From Oscillospiraceae bacterium (lineage in GTDB: Bacteria > Bacillota > Clostridia > Oscillospirales > Ruminococcaceae), in contig JAFXGY010000032.1 of assembly GCA_017536625.1 (NCBI GenBank), forward strand, positions 1-64,000: a stretch of DNA of 64,000 nt. Reading direction: 5' to 3'. Position numbers and translations under genes: made by a program. Under the pieces are notes generated by a model. That model worked only from the letters and a program-made list of their open reading frames with translations. It was not told the DNA's origin and did not search any database. Positions 17,064 through 26,095 of the stretch are shown here, in pieces. How positions within the stretch are numbered: position 1 is the stretch's first letter; each line of letters starts with the position of its first letter.

Positions 17064-17984
17064 TTATTCAAACCCCGCTTCCGAAAGGGTGATATTATCT
17101 TTTTCAAGTCCGTAATATAAAGGTCCGTCACCTTCGGCAACAAGGGTATAAATTCCGTCGTTATTTATCCGCACCCGGATGCGCAGATTCCCGAATTCGG
17201 ATTTTTCGGAAGAATAGCGGTAATGGACGAAAAATTCGTTTTCGCCGCCAAAGACTTCTATCATTTTGATTTTCGCCGCTTTTTGTTCATCCGGTTCTTT
17301 TTCCATCATAATTCCGAAGATTTCGCCTATGACCTTCGGATAAACGTTCTTCGTATCGAAAATTTCCAGCGGCGCAAGGCCTTCGAGCCATTCGTTCATG
17401 GCGGTTTCATAATCCTTTTCTTTTTCCTGCCAGACTTCCCCAAAGGTCAGGCTGCTTTCTTCAAGCCCCTGTGCCAAAGGTCCGCCGCCCCGGGCAACAA
17501 GAGCATATTTTCCGTCCTCGGTTCTGCGGATTCTTACGGCGATGGAGGCTTCCGTATCAATTCCGCGGTTTTCCCCGGTTTCACCGATAAATGAATAATT
17601 TACGAAAAATTCCTTTTCATCGCCGCAAACGGAGATATTTTTTATAAAAGCGTCGGTGTAATATTCGTCTTTTTCAATAAGGATTTCGAAAATTTCCTTT
17701 ATCACAAAGGGATATTCCGTTTTAGTATCAAAAATTTCGATAGGTTCGAGGCTTTCTGCCCAGGCATCGAGGAAAGCTTCGTCATATTCTTCCGGCGAAT
17801 CAAAATCGGAAGGTTCAAAATCCGCGGTCCAGCCGTTTATGGCGGGCAGATCCTCTTTTTCGGCGGAATCTTCCTTTTCGGCAGAAGATTCATTGTTTTC
17901 CGCTTCGGGCAAAAGCTCTTTTTGGCAGGAAGCCAAACCCAAAACCAAAAAAGCCGCCAGAATCATCAAAAATATTTTCTTCAT
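17064..17984 (-). CDS. Lipoprotein with internal duplication
   Basis: A 306-residue lipoprotein, promoter-proximal in its operon. Leader ends LASC (Cys20) and is followed by an acidic linker with a repeated AEKED. Two similar domains of about 110 residues follow: the first has PIEIFDTKTEYPFVIKEIFE and EKEFFVNYSFIG, the second PLEIFDTKNVYPKVIGEIFG and ENEFFVHYRYSS. Each ends with a strand reading ALVARGGGPL or TLVAEGDGPL. It does not contain the WFIDKDG module. The repeat is new to me and I give no function. Confidence 0.83.
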   Translation of the reverse strand: MKKIFLMILAAFLVLGLASCQKELLPEAENNESSAEKEDSAEKEDLPAINGWTADFEPSDFDSPEEYDEAFLDAWAESLEPIEIFDTKTEYPFVIKEIFEILIEKDEYYTDAFIKNISVCGDEKEFFVNYSFIGETGENRGIDTEASIAVRIRRTEDGKYALVARGGGPLAQGLEESSLTFGEVWQEKEKDYETAMNEWLEGLAPLEIFDTKNVYPKVIGEIFGIMMEKEPDEQKAAKIKMIEVFGGENEFFVHYRYSSEKSEFGNLRIRVRINNDGIYTLVAEGDGPLYYGLEKDNITLSEAGFE

Positions 17985-18032
17985 TGCGCTTTCCTCCTTT
18001 TCCTGTTTTACGCTCGTCTAATCTTTGATTTC

Positions 18033-18061
18033 ATTGTACACTCGTAAAATCAGTTTGTCAA
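18033..18061 (-). promoter_or_regulatory. Promoter of lipoprotein operon 2
   Basis: Minus-strand TTGACA (18056-18061), 17 bases, TACAAT (18033-18038). No other promoter is seen before 10979, so this probably drives all six lipoprotein genes and the micro-ORF. Confidence 0.8.
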
Positions 18062-18110
18062 TAGTCAAATGTAAAATTCAGATATCTATTTTAAAAAAAT
18101 ACATAAAAAA

Positions 18111-18136
18111 ATCCCGCTCTTTCGGGCGGGCTTTTT
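18111..18136 (-). terminator. Terminator after the M18 aminopeptidase
   Basis: On the minus strand CCCGC pairs with GCGGG around an A-rich loop and is followed by seven Ts. Confidence 0.8.
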
Positions 18137-18149
18137 CGTTATTATCAAA

Positions 18150-19556
18150 TTATTTTGCGTTATAGAAAGCTTCGGAAGCTTTGTGCATCATATAAATATC
18201 GATTTTTGCGGCAACTTCCATGGGTGCGTGCATGGAAAGAAGCGGAACGCCCACATCGATGGTATCAACTTCGAGGCGGGAGATATATTTTGCAACGGTA
18301 CCGCCGCCGCCTTCGTTTACTTTGCCAAGTTCGCCGGTCTGCCATACAACTTTTGCGCCGTCAAGGATATCGCGGACTTCTGCGCAGAATTCTGCGGGGC
18401 AGTCATTGGTGGAATATTTACCGCCGGAACCGGTATATTTGGTGACTACAATGCCGTAATTGAGGTATGCGGCGTTGTTTTTCTCATGAACCTGGGGGAA
18501 GGTGGGATCCACAGCAGCGTTTACGTCTGCAGAAATGCATTTGCTCTTTTCAAGGATTACGTGACCGGGAACACCATAGGGACGGCCAAGGTCTTCGGCA
18601 AAATAGGAAAGCATTTTGCTGTTCATGCCGGTGGGGCCATCGGAGCCGGTTTCTTCTTTATCCGCAAAGCAGGCAACCGCGGTATATTCCGGGTCGGAAG
18701 CAAGGATTCCGGTAAGTTCGCCGTAAGCACAGACTCTGTCATCGTGACCATAAGCACCGATAAGACCGCGGTCAAAACCGATATCGCGGGCTTTGCCTGC
18801 GGGAACCATGGTAAGTTCAGCGGACTGGAAATCTTCTTCAACAATACCGTATTTTTCAAAGAGGATGGAAGCGATATTGAGTTTTACTTTTTCGCTGACT
18901 TCGTCATCGCGGAAGGGCATGGAACCCACAAGGATATTGAGTTCTTCACCTTTGATTCCGTCGCCGAGGGTTCTTGCGCTCTGCTCTTTTGCAAGATGAG
19001 GAAGAAGGTCAGAAACGCAGAAGATGGGTTCATCATCGGCTTCGCCGACGGTTACGGTAACGGAAGTGCCGTCTTTTCTGATGATTACGCCATGGAGAGC
19101 AAGAGGCATTGCAGTCCACTGATATCTTTTGATTCCGCCGTAATAATGGGTTTTGAAGAGTGCCAATTCCTGATCTTCATAAAGAGGATTGGGTTTGAGA
19201 TCGAGGCGGGGAGAATCGATGTGAGCGGCGGCGATATGCATTCCCTCTTCGATGGGCTTTCTGCCGATTTTTGCGAACATGAAAGCTTTATTGCGGTTGT
19301 TGATATAAACCTTATCGCCCGCAACATATTTTTTGCCCGGTTCAAAGGGAACGAATCCTTCTTTTTCGAGAACCGGAATTACCCAGTCGATGAATTCACG
19401 CTCGGTTTTGCAGGTGCTGATGAATTCTTTGTAAGGTTCGCAGTAATCAAACGCGGCTTTAAGTTCTTCTTCGGAAAGGGTGCTGCCTGCGTTTTTTGGG
19501 CTGCGAAGAAGTTTTTCTTTAAGAAGCTGACCTGCGGATTTTTCTTTTTCGCTCAT
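18150..19556 (-). CDS. M18-family aminopeptidase
   Basis: A 468-residue cytoplasmic dizinc aminopeptidase of family M18, removing N-terminal (often acidic) residues from peptides. The metal-binding and catalytic sites can be read in order: AAHIDSPRLDLK (His), GAYGHDDRVCAYG (Asp), DKEETGSDGPTGM (the Glu pair), ISADVNAAVDP (Asp) and LLSMHAPMEVAA (final His). Length is typical. AAAGGAG is 8 bases before the ATG. It is the last gene of the run DUF951-prfA-sua5-coaE-lytic transglycosylase, 46 bases after the transglycosylase, so it is probably co-transcribed. Confidence 0.94.
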   Translation of the reverse strand: MSEKEKSAGQLLKEKLLRSPKNAGSTLSEEELKAAFDYCEPYKEFISTCKTEREFIDWVIPVLEKEGFVPFEPGKKYVAGDKVYINNRNKAFMFAKIGRKPIEEGMHIAAAHIDSPRLDLKPNPLYEDQELALFKTHYYGGIKRYQWTAMPLALHGVIIRKDGTSVTVTVGEADDEPIFCVSDLLPHLAKEQSARTLGDGIKGEELNILVGSMPFRDDEVSEKVKLNIASILFEKYGIVEEDFQSAELTMVPAGKARDIGFDRGLIGAYGHDDRVCAYGELTGILASDPEYTAVACFADKEETGSDGPTGMNSKMLSYFAEDLGRPYGVPGHVILEKSKCISADVNAAVDPTFPQVHEKNNAAYLNYGIVVTKYTGSGGKYSTNDCPAEFCAEVRDILDGAKVVWQTGELGKVNEGGGGTVAKYISRLEVDTIDVGVPLLSMHAPMEVAAKIDIYMMHKASEAFYNAK

Positions 19557-19602
19557 GTTATTTCTCCTTTTCTATTTTAAAATATTATTTTCTATTCAAA
19601 AA

Positions 19603-20175
19603 TCAGTCGAAGCCATAGGCTTTCTGATAGCCTTCACGGTATGCGCTGACTTTTTGGACATATTTTGAGGTTTCCTCATAAGGAATACTATAAAGGGTTT
19701 CGCCATCGGAAGAATATTCCGGATTTTCGAGCCATTTTGCAACGGCATTCGGACCGGCATTATATGCGGCAAAAGCGGTTTCCCAATTTCCGAATTTTTC
19801 GTAATGATAGCTGAGAAGCCAGACCCCATAATCAATGTTGATTTCCGGGTCATAGATTTCTTCCCATGTTCCGGTGCTTTCGCCGCGGTAATAATCTATC
19901 CAGTCGTGAGCATCCTTTGTTATCTGCATAAGTCCCCTTGCACCGACCCAGCTTTCCGCATTCGGGTCAAAACCGCTTTCGGTGCGTATTACGGCATATA
20001 TTACCGAAAGGGGCACGGAATATTCCCCGGATTTCTGTTCAACAATTTCGTTATATTCGGTTGGATACGCCCAATGCTCCAGAAGCTTTGATGATTTATT
20101 CATCATAACCCCGGCAAATATCAGAAACGCCGCCACAAGAACACCTATGACCGCATTTTTTATAACTTTAGACAA
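19603..20175 (-). CDS. SLT-type lytic transglycosylase, membrane-anchored
   Basis: A 190-residue peptidoglycan hydrolase. Residues 8-25 form an uncleaved N-terminal membrane anchor (no lipobox), and the rest is the Slt/GEWL lysozyme fold: YAVIRTESGFDPNAESWVGA with catalytic Glu, RGLMQIT, and AFAAYNAGPNAVAKWL. It would cleave glycan strands in the cell wall to 1,6-anhydro products. Start is a TTG at 20175, since GGAGGG lies 7 bases upstream and the only alternative ATG falls inside the anchor; it begins 3 bases after the coaE stop. Confidence 0.92.
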   Translation of the reverse strand: MSKVIKNAVIGVLVAAFLIFAGVMMNKSSKLLEHWAYPTEYNEIVEQKSGEYSVPLSVIYAVIRTESGFDPNAESWVGARGLMQITKDAHDWIDYYRGESTGTWEEIYDPEINIDYGVWLLSYHYEKFGNWETAFAAYNAGPNAVAKWLENPEYSSDGETLYSIPYEETSKYVQKVSAYREGYQKAYGFD

Positions 20176-20178
20176 TAA

Positions 20179-20802
20179 TCAGCCCTCCGCGGCAATTTTC
20201 TCTTTGAGTGCCTCAAAGTTTTTGAGCACAGTGCTTACTCTGCTTTCAAGGCTTTCGATGGATTCGCTGTTTTCAATCACGACGTCGGAATTTTCGGTAT
20301 AAAATTCTTCCGGCTTTTGGGCAGCGACTCTTCTTTCTGCGTCTTCACGGGTTATGTTATCCCTTCGGATGATCCTTCTTGTTCTTATGGCTTCATCCGC
20401 CGTTATGGAAATGAGCACATCGCAAAGCTTTCCGCAGCCGCTTTCGATTATTGTAGCGCCGTCGATCACGATGTTTTCAGCGCCTTCCGCAGATTCTTCG
20501 GCAATGCGGTGCTCGATTTCCTCAAGGATATAGGGGAAAATTATCTTGTTGAGCATCGCCAGTTCCTTTTTATCGGAAAACACGATTTTTCCGAGGGCTT
20601 TGCGGTTTATGGTTCCGTTTTCATTGAGCACCATGCAGGAAAAGTGGCTTACGATATCATAAATGCATTCGGTATTCTTTTCCGTAATATCATGGGCAAC
20701 GGAATCCGCATCAATAACGGCCGCTCCTCTTTCTCTGAATATATGCCTTACGGTGCTTTTTCCGGCGCCGGTCTGACCGGTAAGCCCGATTATGTTCGCC
20801 AT
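20179..20802 (-). CDS. coaE: Dephospho-CoA kinase
   Basis: A 207-residue P-loop kinase catalysing the last step of coenzyme A synthesis, phosphorylation of the ribose 3' hydroxyl of dephospho-CoA. The Walker A motif GQTGAGKST is at residues 9-17, followed by AAVIDADSVAHDI, and RRIIRRDNITREDAERRVAAQ is the lid region. The usual GLTGGIGSGKS reads GLTGQTGAGKS, a modest variation. AAAGGAGAG precedes the ATG. It lies 27 bases downstream of sua5. Confidence 0.94.
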   Translation of the reverse strand: MANIIGLTGQTGAGKSTVRHIFRERGAAVIDADSVAHDITEKNTECIYDIVSHFSCMVLNENGTINRKALGKIVFSDKKELAMLNKIIFPYILEEIEHRIAEESAEGAENIVIDGATIIESGCGKLCDVLISITADEAIRTRRIIRRDNITREDAERRVAAQKPEEFYTENSDVVIENSESIESLESRVSTVLKNFEALKEKIAAEG

Positions 20803-20829
20803 AAAGTTCTCTCCTTTATTCTGTCGTGC

Positions 20830-21849
20830 TCAAATTTCAATAACGTCGAATCCCGCCGCTCTTATAAGGCGGTTATAAACCGCAAGCCCGATTCCGCTTG
20901 CCTTCGGCGAATGGGCAAAAACCTTTTCCGCACCGCTTTCGTCAATTTTCCGGAGTGCTTCAAAGATATGCTCTGCCTGCTGAGCATCGGAAAATTTCGA
21001 ACCGTAAGTTACGGTGCTCACGACGAGCATCTTTGCCTCTTCATCAAAACAAAGGGCAAAAACGCCTTTTCCGGCGTGCTCGTTCACAAATTTTATATAA
21101 TCCTCCGAAGAGGCTTTTATCAGCGTTACCTGCGCTTTCGGCGCATAGTGCTTATATTTCATACCCGGAGAAAGGACTTTTTCGCCCTCTTCAAGTTTTT
21201 CGAGCACCGCGTGGGAAACTTCCACTTCCCCAAGCACCTCGCAAAGCTGTTCAAGGGTGATATATCCGGGGCGAAGGAGCACCGGTTTTTCTCCCGCAAA
21301 GGAAATAATGGTGGATTCCACCCCGACGGAGCAGCTTCCGCCGTCGATGATTGCATCCACCCTTCCCATAAGGTCATGGGTGCAATGTTCAAATGTTGTG
21401 GGGCTGGGGCTTCCGGAAAGGTTTGCGGAAGGTGCCGCAAGAGGAATCCCCGCTTTTTCAATTATTTCCCTTGCCACCGGGTGCGCAGGAAAGCGTACCG
21501 CTACGGAAGGAAGTCCCGCGCTTGTAACATCCGGAATCTTTTCGCTTTTTTTCATTATCATTGTGAGAGGTCCGGGCCAATATTTTTCTGCAAGGCGCTT
21601 TGCTCCTTCCGGAAATTCGGAAACGATTTCCGAAAGCATTGCGGTATCGCATATATGAACGATAAGCGGGTTATCCCCGGGGCGGCCTTTTGCCCTGAAA
21701 ATATTCGCGCAGGCTTCTGCATCAAAGGCATTTGCCGCAAGGCCATAAACCGTTTCTGTCGGAATTGCCGCAAGGCCGCCGTTCTTCAGAATATTTGCGA
21801 CGGCTTCAACCGAGCCTTCGTTTTTTGCGTCAAAAAGCAAAGTTTCCAT
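20830..21849 (-). CDS. tsaC: Threonylcarbamoyl-AMP synthase, two-domain Sua5 type
   Basis: A 339-residue enzyme that makes threonylcarbamoyl-AMP from threonine, bicarbonate and ATP for the t6A37 modification of ANN-decoding tRNAs. The YrdC domain (about 1-205) shows GGLAAIPTETVYGLAANA, KGRPGDNPLIVHI, and SANLSGSPSPTT, and the linker SPGMKYKHYAP leads into the C-terminal Sua5 domain. It starts 11 bases after prfA. The longer two-domain form is normal in Firmicutes (YwlC type). Confidence 0.94.
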   Translation of the reverse strand: METLLFDAKNEGSVEAVANILKNGGLAAIPTETVYGLAANAFDAEACANIFRAKGRPGDNPLIVHICDTAMLSEIVSEFPEGAKRLAEKYWPGPLTMIMKKSEKIPDVTSAGLPSVAVRFPAHPVAREIIEKAGIPLAAPSANLSGSPSPTTFEHCTHDLMGRVDAIIDGGSCSVGVESTIISFAGEKPVLLRPGYITLEQLCEVLGEVEVSHAVLEKLEEGEKVLSPGMKYKHYAPKAQVTLIKASSEDYIKFVNEHAGKGVFALCFDEEAKMLVVSTVTYGSKFSDAQQAEHIFEALRKIDESGAEKVFAHSPKASGIGLAVYNRLIRAAGFDVIEI

Positions 21850-21860
21850 TCTTACCTCTT

Positions 21861-22931
21861 TTATTCCTCTTCCCCGCGAAGTTTTTCTGCCTGGTCATGG
21901 GCTCTCAGCGGGTCGATAAGTTCATCGAGTCCGCCGTTCATGACGGAATCGATTTTATATAAAGTCAGCCCTATTCGGTGGTCGGTAACTCTTCCCTGGG
22001 GGAAGTTATAAGTTCTTATTCGCTCGCTTCTGTCGCCGCTTCCGACCTGGGCTTTTCTGTCCGCGGCGCGGCTTTCATCCGCCGCACGCTGTTTTTGTTC
22101 ATAAAGGCGGCTGCGGAGCACCTTCATGGCTTTATCTTTGTTTTTATACTGGCTTCGTTCGTCCTGGCATTCAACCACCATTCCGGTGGGAAGATGGGTT
22201 ATGCGGATAGCGGAGCTTGTTTTGTTGATATGCTGTCCGCCGGCGCCGCTGGAACGGAAAGTATCGATTTTAAGGTCATTGGGGTCGATTTCCACTTCGA
22301 CGTTTTCCGCTTCCGGAAGGACCGCAACGGTTACCGCGGAAGTCTGGATCTTTCCCTGGGAATCCGTCACCGGGACACGCTGGACCCTGTGGGTTCCGCT
22401 TTCGAAGCGGAATCTTCCAAAGACGCCTTCACCTTCAACGGAATAGGAAATTTCCTTATACCCGCCGAGTTCGGTGGCATTTGCATAGATAATTTCGGTT
22501 TTCCAGCCTTTGGAATCCGCATACATGGAATACATACGGTAAAGATCCGCCGCAAAAAGCGCAGCTTCTTCGCCGCCGGTTCCGCTTCGGATTTCCATAA
22601 TTACGGAGCGGTCCTCGTTCGGGTCCTTCGGAAGAAGAAGGATTTTAAGCTCATCAAAGCAGGATTCCATCAGGTTTTTACTCTCTTCAAGCTGTTCCTT
22701 CGCCATATCGCGAAGTTCCCTATCCGTTTCTTCCGCAAGAATAGCTTCCGCTTCTTCAAAATGGGCTTTTGCGGATTTATATTCACCGTATTTTTCCGCT
22801 ATTGGGGTAAGTTCCCGATGGTCTTTCAGCAAACGGGTATAAAGTTCGTTATCATTTATGACTTCCGGTTCATAAAGCCGAAGTCCTGCCTGGCGCCAGC
22901 GTCTTTCGATATCATCGAGTTTATCAAACAT
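21861..22931 (-). CDS. prfA: Peptide chain release factor 1
   Basis: A 356-residue class I release factor terminating translation at UAA and UAG. The tripeptide anticodon PVT at residues 187-189 marks RF1 rather than RF2, and GGQ at 231-233 ([15 protein letters not shown]) is the catalytic loop that triggers peptide release. The C-terminal [20 protein letters not shown] is also diagnostic. The start overlaps the end of the DUF951 gene by 8 bases. Confidence 0.97.
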   Translation of the reverse strand: MFDKLDDIERRWRQAGLRLYEPEVINDNELYTRLLKDHRELTPIAEKYGEYKSAKAHFEEAEAILAEETDRELRDMAKEQLEESKNLMESCFDELKILLLPKDPNEDRSVIMEIRSGTGGEEAALFAADLYRMYSMYADSKGWKTEIIYANATELGGYKEISYSVEGEGVFGRFRFESGTHRVQRVPVTDSQGKIQTSAVTVAVLPEAENVEVEIDPNDLKIDTFRSSGAGGQHINKTSSAIRITHLPTGMVVECQDERSQYKNKDKAMKVLRSRLYEQKQRAADESRAADRKAQVGSGDRSERIRTYNFPQGRVTDHRIGLTLYKIDSVMNGGLDELIDPLRAHDQAEKLRGEEE

Positions 22932-23118
22932 CGGAAGGTACCTCCCGGATTATCTGTTTGATGTTTTTTTCTGCCTTGCTGCGGGGAACTTCCACTTCGT
23001 GGCCGCATTTTTCGCACCGGAGCTTGAAATCCATTCCGGAGCGCAGAACAAGGAACCTTGCGGAACCGCAGGGGTGGTTCTTCTTCATAAGAAGTATATC
23101 GCCGATTTTAACATCCAT
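22924..23118 (-). CDS. DUF951 family protein
   Basis: A 64-residue protein with the DUF951 pattern: [20 protein letters not shown], then [18 protein letters not shown]. The CxxC pair with the earlier cysteine suggests metal binding. Family members are small, conserved in Firmicutes and without an assigned role. AAAGGAG precedes the ATG. As first gene of the prfA operon with 8-base overlap it may have a translation-related job, but that is guilt by association only. Confidence 0.88.
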   Translation of the reverse strand: MDVKIGDILLMKKNHPCGSARFLVLRSGMDFKLRCEKCGHEVEVPRSKAEKNIKQIIREVPSDV

Positions 23119-23159
23119 AAAAAAACGCTCCTTTCCGGATAATAATTTCCTAATATATT

Positions 23160-23188
23160 AATATAACATAAATAATGTATTTTTGCAA
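23160..23188 (-). promoter_or_regulatory. Promoter of the DUF951-prfA operon
   Basis: Minus-strand TTGCAA (23183-23188), 17 bases, TATATT (23160-23165), 42 bases before the DUF951 start. Confidence 0.65.
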
Positions 23189-23207
23189 CCGACCGGGAAG
23201 GAGATAT

Positions 23208-23384
23208 AAATTATTGTTTAGCTTACTTGCCTCCCCTGAAAGGGGAGGTGGATTTTCGGTCGCAGACCGAAAAGACGGAAGGGTTTTAAACACTTGATAA
23301 ATCATGATAAGCGCTCCGCGTTACCTGTTAATCCCTCATCCGTCATTTGCTTCGCAAATGCCACCTTCCTCTCTGGGAAGGCTT
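23208..23384 (+). repeat. R1 element copy A (MITE-like), right end degraded
   Basis: Starts with the shared terminus AAATTATTGTTTA (23208-23220). Four hairpins follow: CCTCCCC/GGGGAGG, TTTTCGGTC/GACCGAAAA, CATTTGC/GCAAATG and CCTTCC/GGGAAGG, with a less structured middle of about 60 bases between the second and third. It is nearly identical, inverted, to the copy at 33186-33375, but its right terminus is no longer recognisable. Together with the prfA-operon promoter and the 23391 terminator it explains the 358-base gap; no gene is seen. Confidence 0.85.
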
Positions 23385-23390
23385 ATGAAT

Positions 23391-23437
23391 AAAAAGCGAT
23401 AAAGCTCCGATACTTCAAAGGCATCGGAGCTTTATCG
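23391..23437 (-). terminator. Terminator after the pseudo-ATPase gene
   Basis: CGATAAAGCTCCGAT (23397-23411) and its complement (23423-23437) form a perfect 15-bp stem; on the minus strand it is followed by CTTTTT. Confidence 0.88.
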
Positions 23438-23476
23438 TTTTGGAAAGGAAAAAGATATGAAAGATTAAAGATAGTA

Positions 23477-26059
23477 TCAGATTTTTTTGCGCAGAAGAAT
23501 GATTACGCTTACTGCCGCAAGCCAGAACATCTGGAAGCCGAGAAGAATATACATATCAAGGCTTCTGATATTGCCGGTGAAAAGGAAGATGGTCACAAGA
23601 ATGAATCCGAGGACTATTCCTATCATTTCAATAAGTGCCGCCGCAAAAGAGGACTGTCTTATAATTCCGCAGCAGTTGAGAAGATCGGAAAGTGCGAAAA
23701 GGCTTCCGTCATAAACGGCAGCTGCAGGCGCGGTTTCTCTTTCTTCCGTAAGTTCGGCGCATTTCTGCTGATATTTGGAAGAAAGAAGGTTGAGCTGATT
23801 TTCCGGATATCCGAAAAGTTCGCTGAGCTTCTTCGTGGTGATGTTGGGGTCGCTGCAGTTGATTACAAGGCGGACTCCTCTTTCTGCCATAATTCCGAGG
23901 GAGCGGTAAACTTCTTTATCCGCATGATAGCTGAGAACAAACATGGCGGTAAGTTCGCCGCTGTTGGCAAGATAAAGGATATCCTTTCCGCTGCCGACAT
24001 ATTTATTTTCATAATCATGGGAAGGAATATCGATTCCGTGATTTATCATAAGCTCGCGGTTACCGATGAGGACTCTTTTTCCTCCGACCCATGCGGAAAG
24101 TCCCATTCCGTCCTCATAAATAATGGTATCCACCGGTTTGAGGAGTTTTTTATCGCCCTGAACAACATTGACAAAAATGCTTCCGAGGGTGCTTCTTGTG
24201 CTGCAGATAACGGATGCGGCATCAAGAATCGCTTCGTCGATTCTTCCCCTTGCGAAAGTTTTGATTCCGTGAAGGATAATGCTTCCTTCGGGGAAAAGCT
24301 GTTCGATATCAAGGAGCACGGAATCCGTTTCCGCAAAGGTTTCGGCGGTATAACCGCCTGCCATCATTCCGCCTTCTTCATTAAGAGCGGAGCAGGAGCG
24401 GAAAACAGGAAGCGCACCGGCGATGGTTGCGGAAAAAGGAGAAGCAACGCAAAGAATTGCCGCAAAGCCGGTTATGGCGTCGGAAATTCTTCCTGTAAGA
24501 AGGAATGCTATTCCGCCGACGAGAATGGAGCAGAGGAAAACAATGGGGGCTACGATTCTTGCAATACTTTCGGTGGCGTCGTCGCGATAGGAAAGTTCGA
24601 GGAATCTTGTGAAGAACTTCGCTTTTGCGCTTGTGCAAAAGCGCGGAGTTTCATCACGCTGGCCTGTAAGTTCCCTTGCAAGTTCTTTGTTGCGTACGGG
24701 AAGAAGAGCGGCTTTATCTCTTCCGTCGGTAAGGACTTCGAAGTTGTTTTTGATTCTTGCGGCGGAAAGGATTTTTCCGACTGTATTGAAGAAAAGTCCG
24801 AGAATGACAATGGGGAAGAAAAGATTTTCGCCGCCGGGGGAAATCGCGGAAGGATCCGCAATGAACGCAACGCCAAGGGCTGCGGCACCGATTACCGAGC
24901 AGGTTGCGAAGCTGTCGTTCCCTGCGCGGAAGCGCATCAGGGAAATAAGTCCGCCGCCCACCGCCACATGGCAGGTAAGCGCCGCGATGCAGACTATCGC
25001 AAGGTTGATTATCGGATAAACTATGCCGGATTTTTCAAAAGAAAACGCATCCGGAAGAGGATATCCCAGCATCGGAGAAAGGCAGAGGAAGAGGCTTCCG
25101 AGGAAGAGGATAAAAATAATCACACTTCTGATCACAAGACCCGCAAACTGGGAAGAAAGGTTTTTTTCCACCGCTTCCTTCTGGGAAATGTTCTCGTAAT
25201 CGTCCGGGTCGTCATCTTCCGGTTCGTGCATATCCTGCATAAGCTTTACAGCGATATCCTCGTTGCTCTGGTTGGAAAATCTGTTTTTCGTGGGCTGGGG
25301 AGCCGGTATTTCAGGAATATGTATTTCCTGGTCGGTGGGCTCCGCCACGTTCTTCATAAATTCCGCAACTTTATCGTTGCGTTTATCTATAAATTCCTTA
25401 TAAAGGTCGTGATTTCCGGAACTTGTGAGATCGCTTTTTTCTTTTACGGTTTTTGCGCTTCCGAATCCGTTCACCACGGCGCCATCGGAAAATTTAGTTT
25501 CCCTGGTTTTTTCTTCCGTAGGTTTTTTCGGTTCGGAAGGTTTTTCTTCCGGTTTAATTTCCTGAACCTTTTTTTCTTCCGCCGCAAGGGGTTTCTTTTC
25601 CTCATCGGCGGCTTTTTTTATGAATCCGCTGATCGGTTCGTTATCATGAATCGTAAAATCCTTCGGAACATATTCAGCGATTTTTTCTTTTTTCGTTTCG
25701 GCTTTGTTTTCGTGCGCCGGAACGGTTGTTACTTTTGAATAAGGACTTTCATCCTTCTGCTTTTTTGATTTTTTGTCGTTCTTCCAGGTGGAAGCGCCAA
25801 AATACTGCGAAAGGGTATCATCCACCTGAATAACACGGGTTGTAATGGGTTCATCCCTGAATTTTTTGGTATATGTGGGAGCTTCGGGCTCCTTCGGTTC
25901 TTCCGGCTGGGTGTTTTTTTGCCGCATCTCAAAAAAATCGCCCTTTGGTTCGGAAGAATTCTTCATGCTTTCAGATTCGGTTGTTTTTGGGGCGCCGCCT
26001 TCTTTTTTGCGCCTGATTTCCTCAAGGATATCGTCAACCGAATATCCGTTTCCTGCCAT
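23477..26059 (-). CDS. P-type-ATPase-like membrane protein lacking catalytic motifs
   Basis: An 860-residue protein with a heavy-metal (P1B) P-type ATPase layout that cannot be an ordinary pump. Residues 1-300 are a charged, low-complexity Lys/Glu/Pro region opening YSVDDILEEIRRKKE. Membrane helices follow at about 305-330, 347-370, 385-430 and 502-550. The ion-site CPC is replaced by CVASP (537-541). The phosphorylation motif DKTGT reads DIEQL: Asp584 remains, Lys and Thr do not. The nucleotide domain keeps AWVGGKRVLIGNRELM (656-671); TGD reads NCSDPN (735-739) and GDGxND is only DGSLFALSD (784-792). Two C-terminal helices finish it. Starts at ATG 26059 rather than the TTG six codons upstream. 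Third gene after PadR and rlmB. Probably a sensor, scaffold or shape-changing pseudoenzyme (inference). Confidence 0.72.
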   Translation of the reverse strand: MAGNGYSVDDILEEIRRKKEGGAPKTTESESMKNSSEPKGDFFEMRQKNTQPEEPKEPEAPTYTKKFRDEPITTRVIQVDDTLSQYFGASTWKNDKKSKKQKDESPYSKVTTVPAHENKAETKKEKIAEYVPKDFTIHDNEPISGFIKKAADEEKKPLAAEEKKVQEIKPEEKPSEPKKPTEEKTRETKFSDGAVVNGFGSAKTVKEKSDLTSSGNHDLYKEFIDKRNDKVAEFMKNVAEPTDQEIHIPEIPAPQPTKNRFSNQSNEDIAVKLMQDMHEPEDDDPDDYENISQKEAVEKNLSSQFAGLVIRSVIIFILFLGSLFLCLSPMLGYPLPDAFSFEKSGIVYPIINLAIVCIAALTCHVAVGGGLISLMRFRAGNDSFATCSVIGAAALGVAFIADPSAISPGGENLFFPIVILGLFFNTVGKILSAARIKNNFEVLTDGRDKAALLPVRNKELARELTGQRDETPRFCTSAKAKFFTRFLELSYRDDATESIARIVAPIVFLCSILVGGIAFLLTGRISDAITGFAAILCVASPFSATIAGALPVFRSCSALNEEGGMMAGGYTAETFAETDSVLLDIEQLFPEGSIILHGIKTFARGRIDEAILDAASVICSTRSTLGSIFVNVVQGDKKLLKPVDTIIYEDGMGLSAWVGGKRVLIGNRELMINHGIDIPSHDYENKYVGSGKDILYLANSGELTAMFVLSYHADKEVYRSLGIMAERGVRLVINCSDPNITTKKLSELFGYPENQLNLLSSKYQQKCAELTEERETAPAAAVYDGSLFALSDLLNCCGIIRQSSFAAALIEMIGIVLGFILVTIFLFTGNIRSLDMYILLGFQMFWLAAVSVIILLRKKI

Positions 26060-26095
26060 TTTTCCCCTTCCCTTCAATTTATATTATCCTAACGG

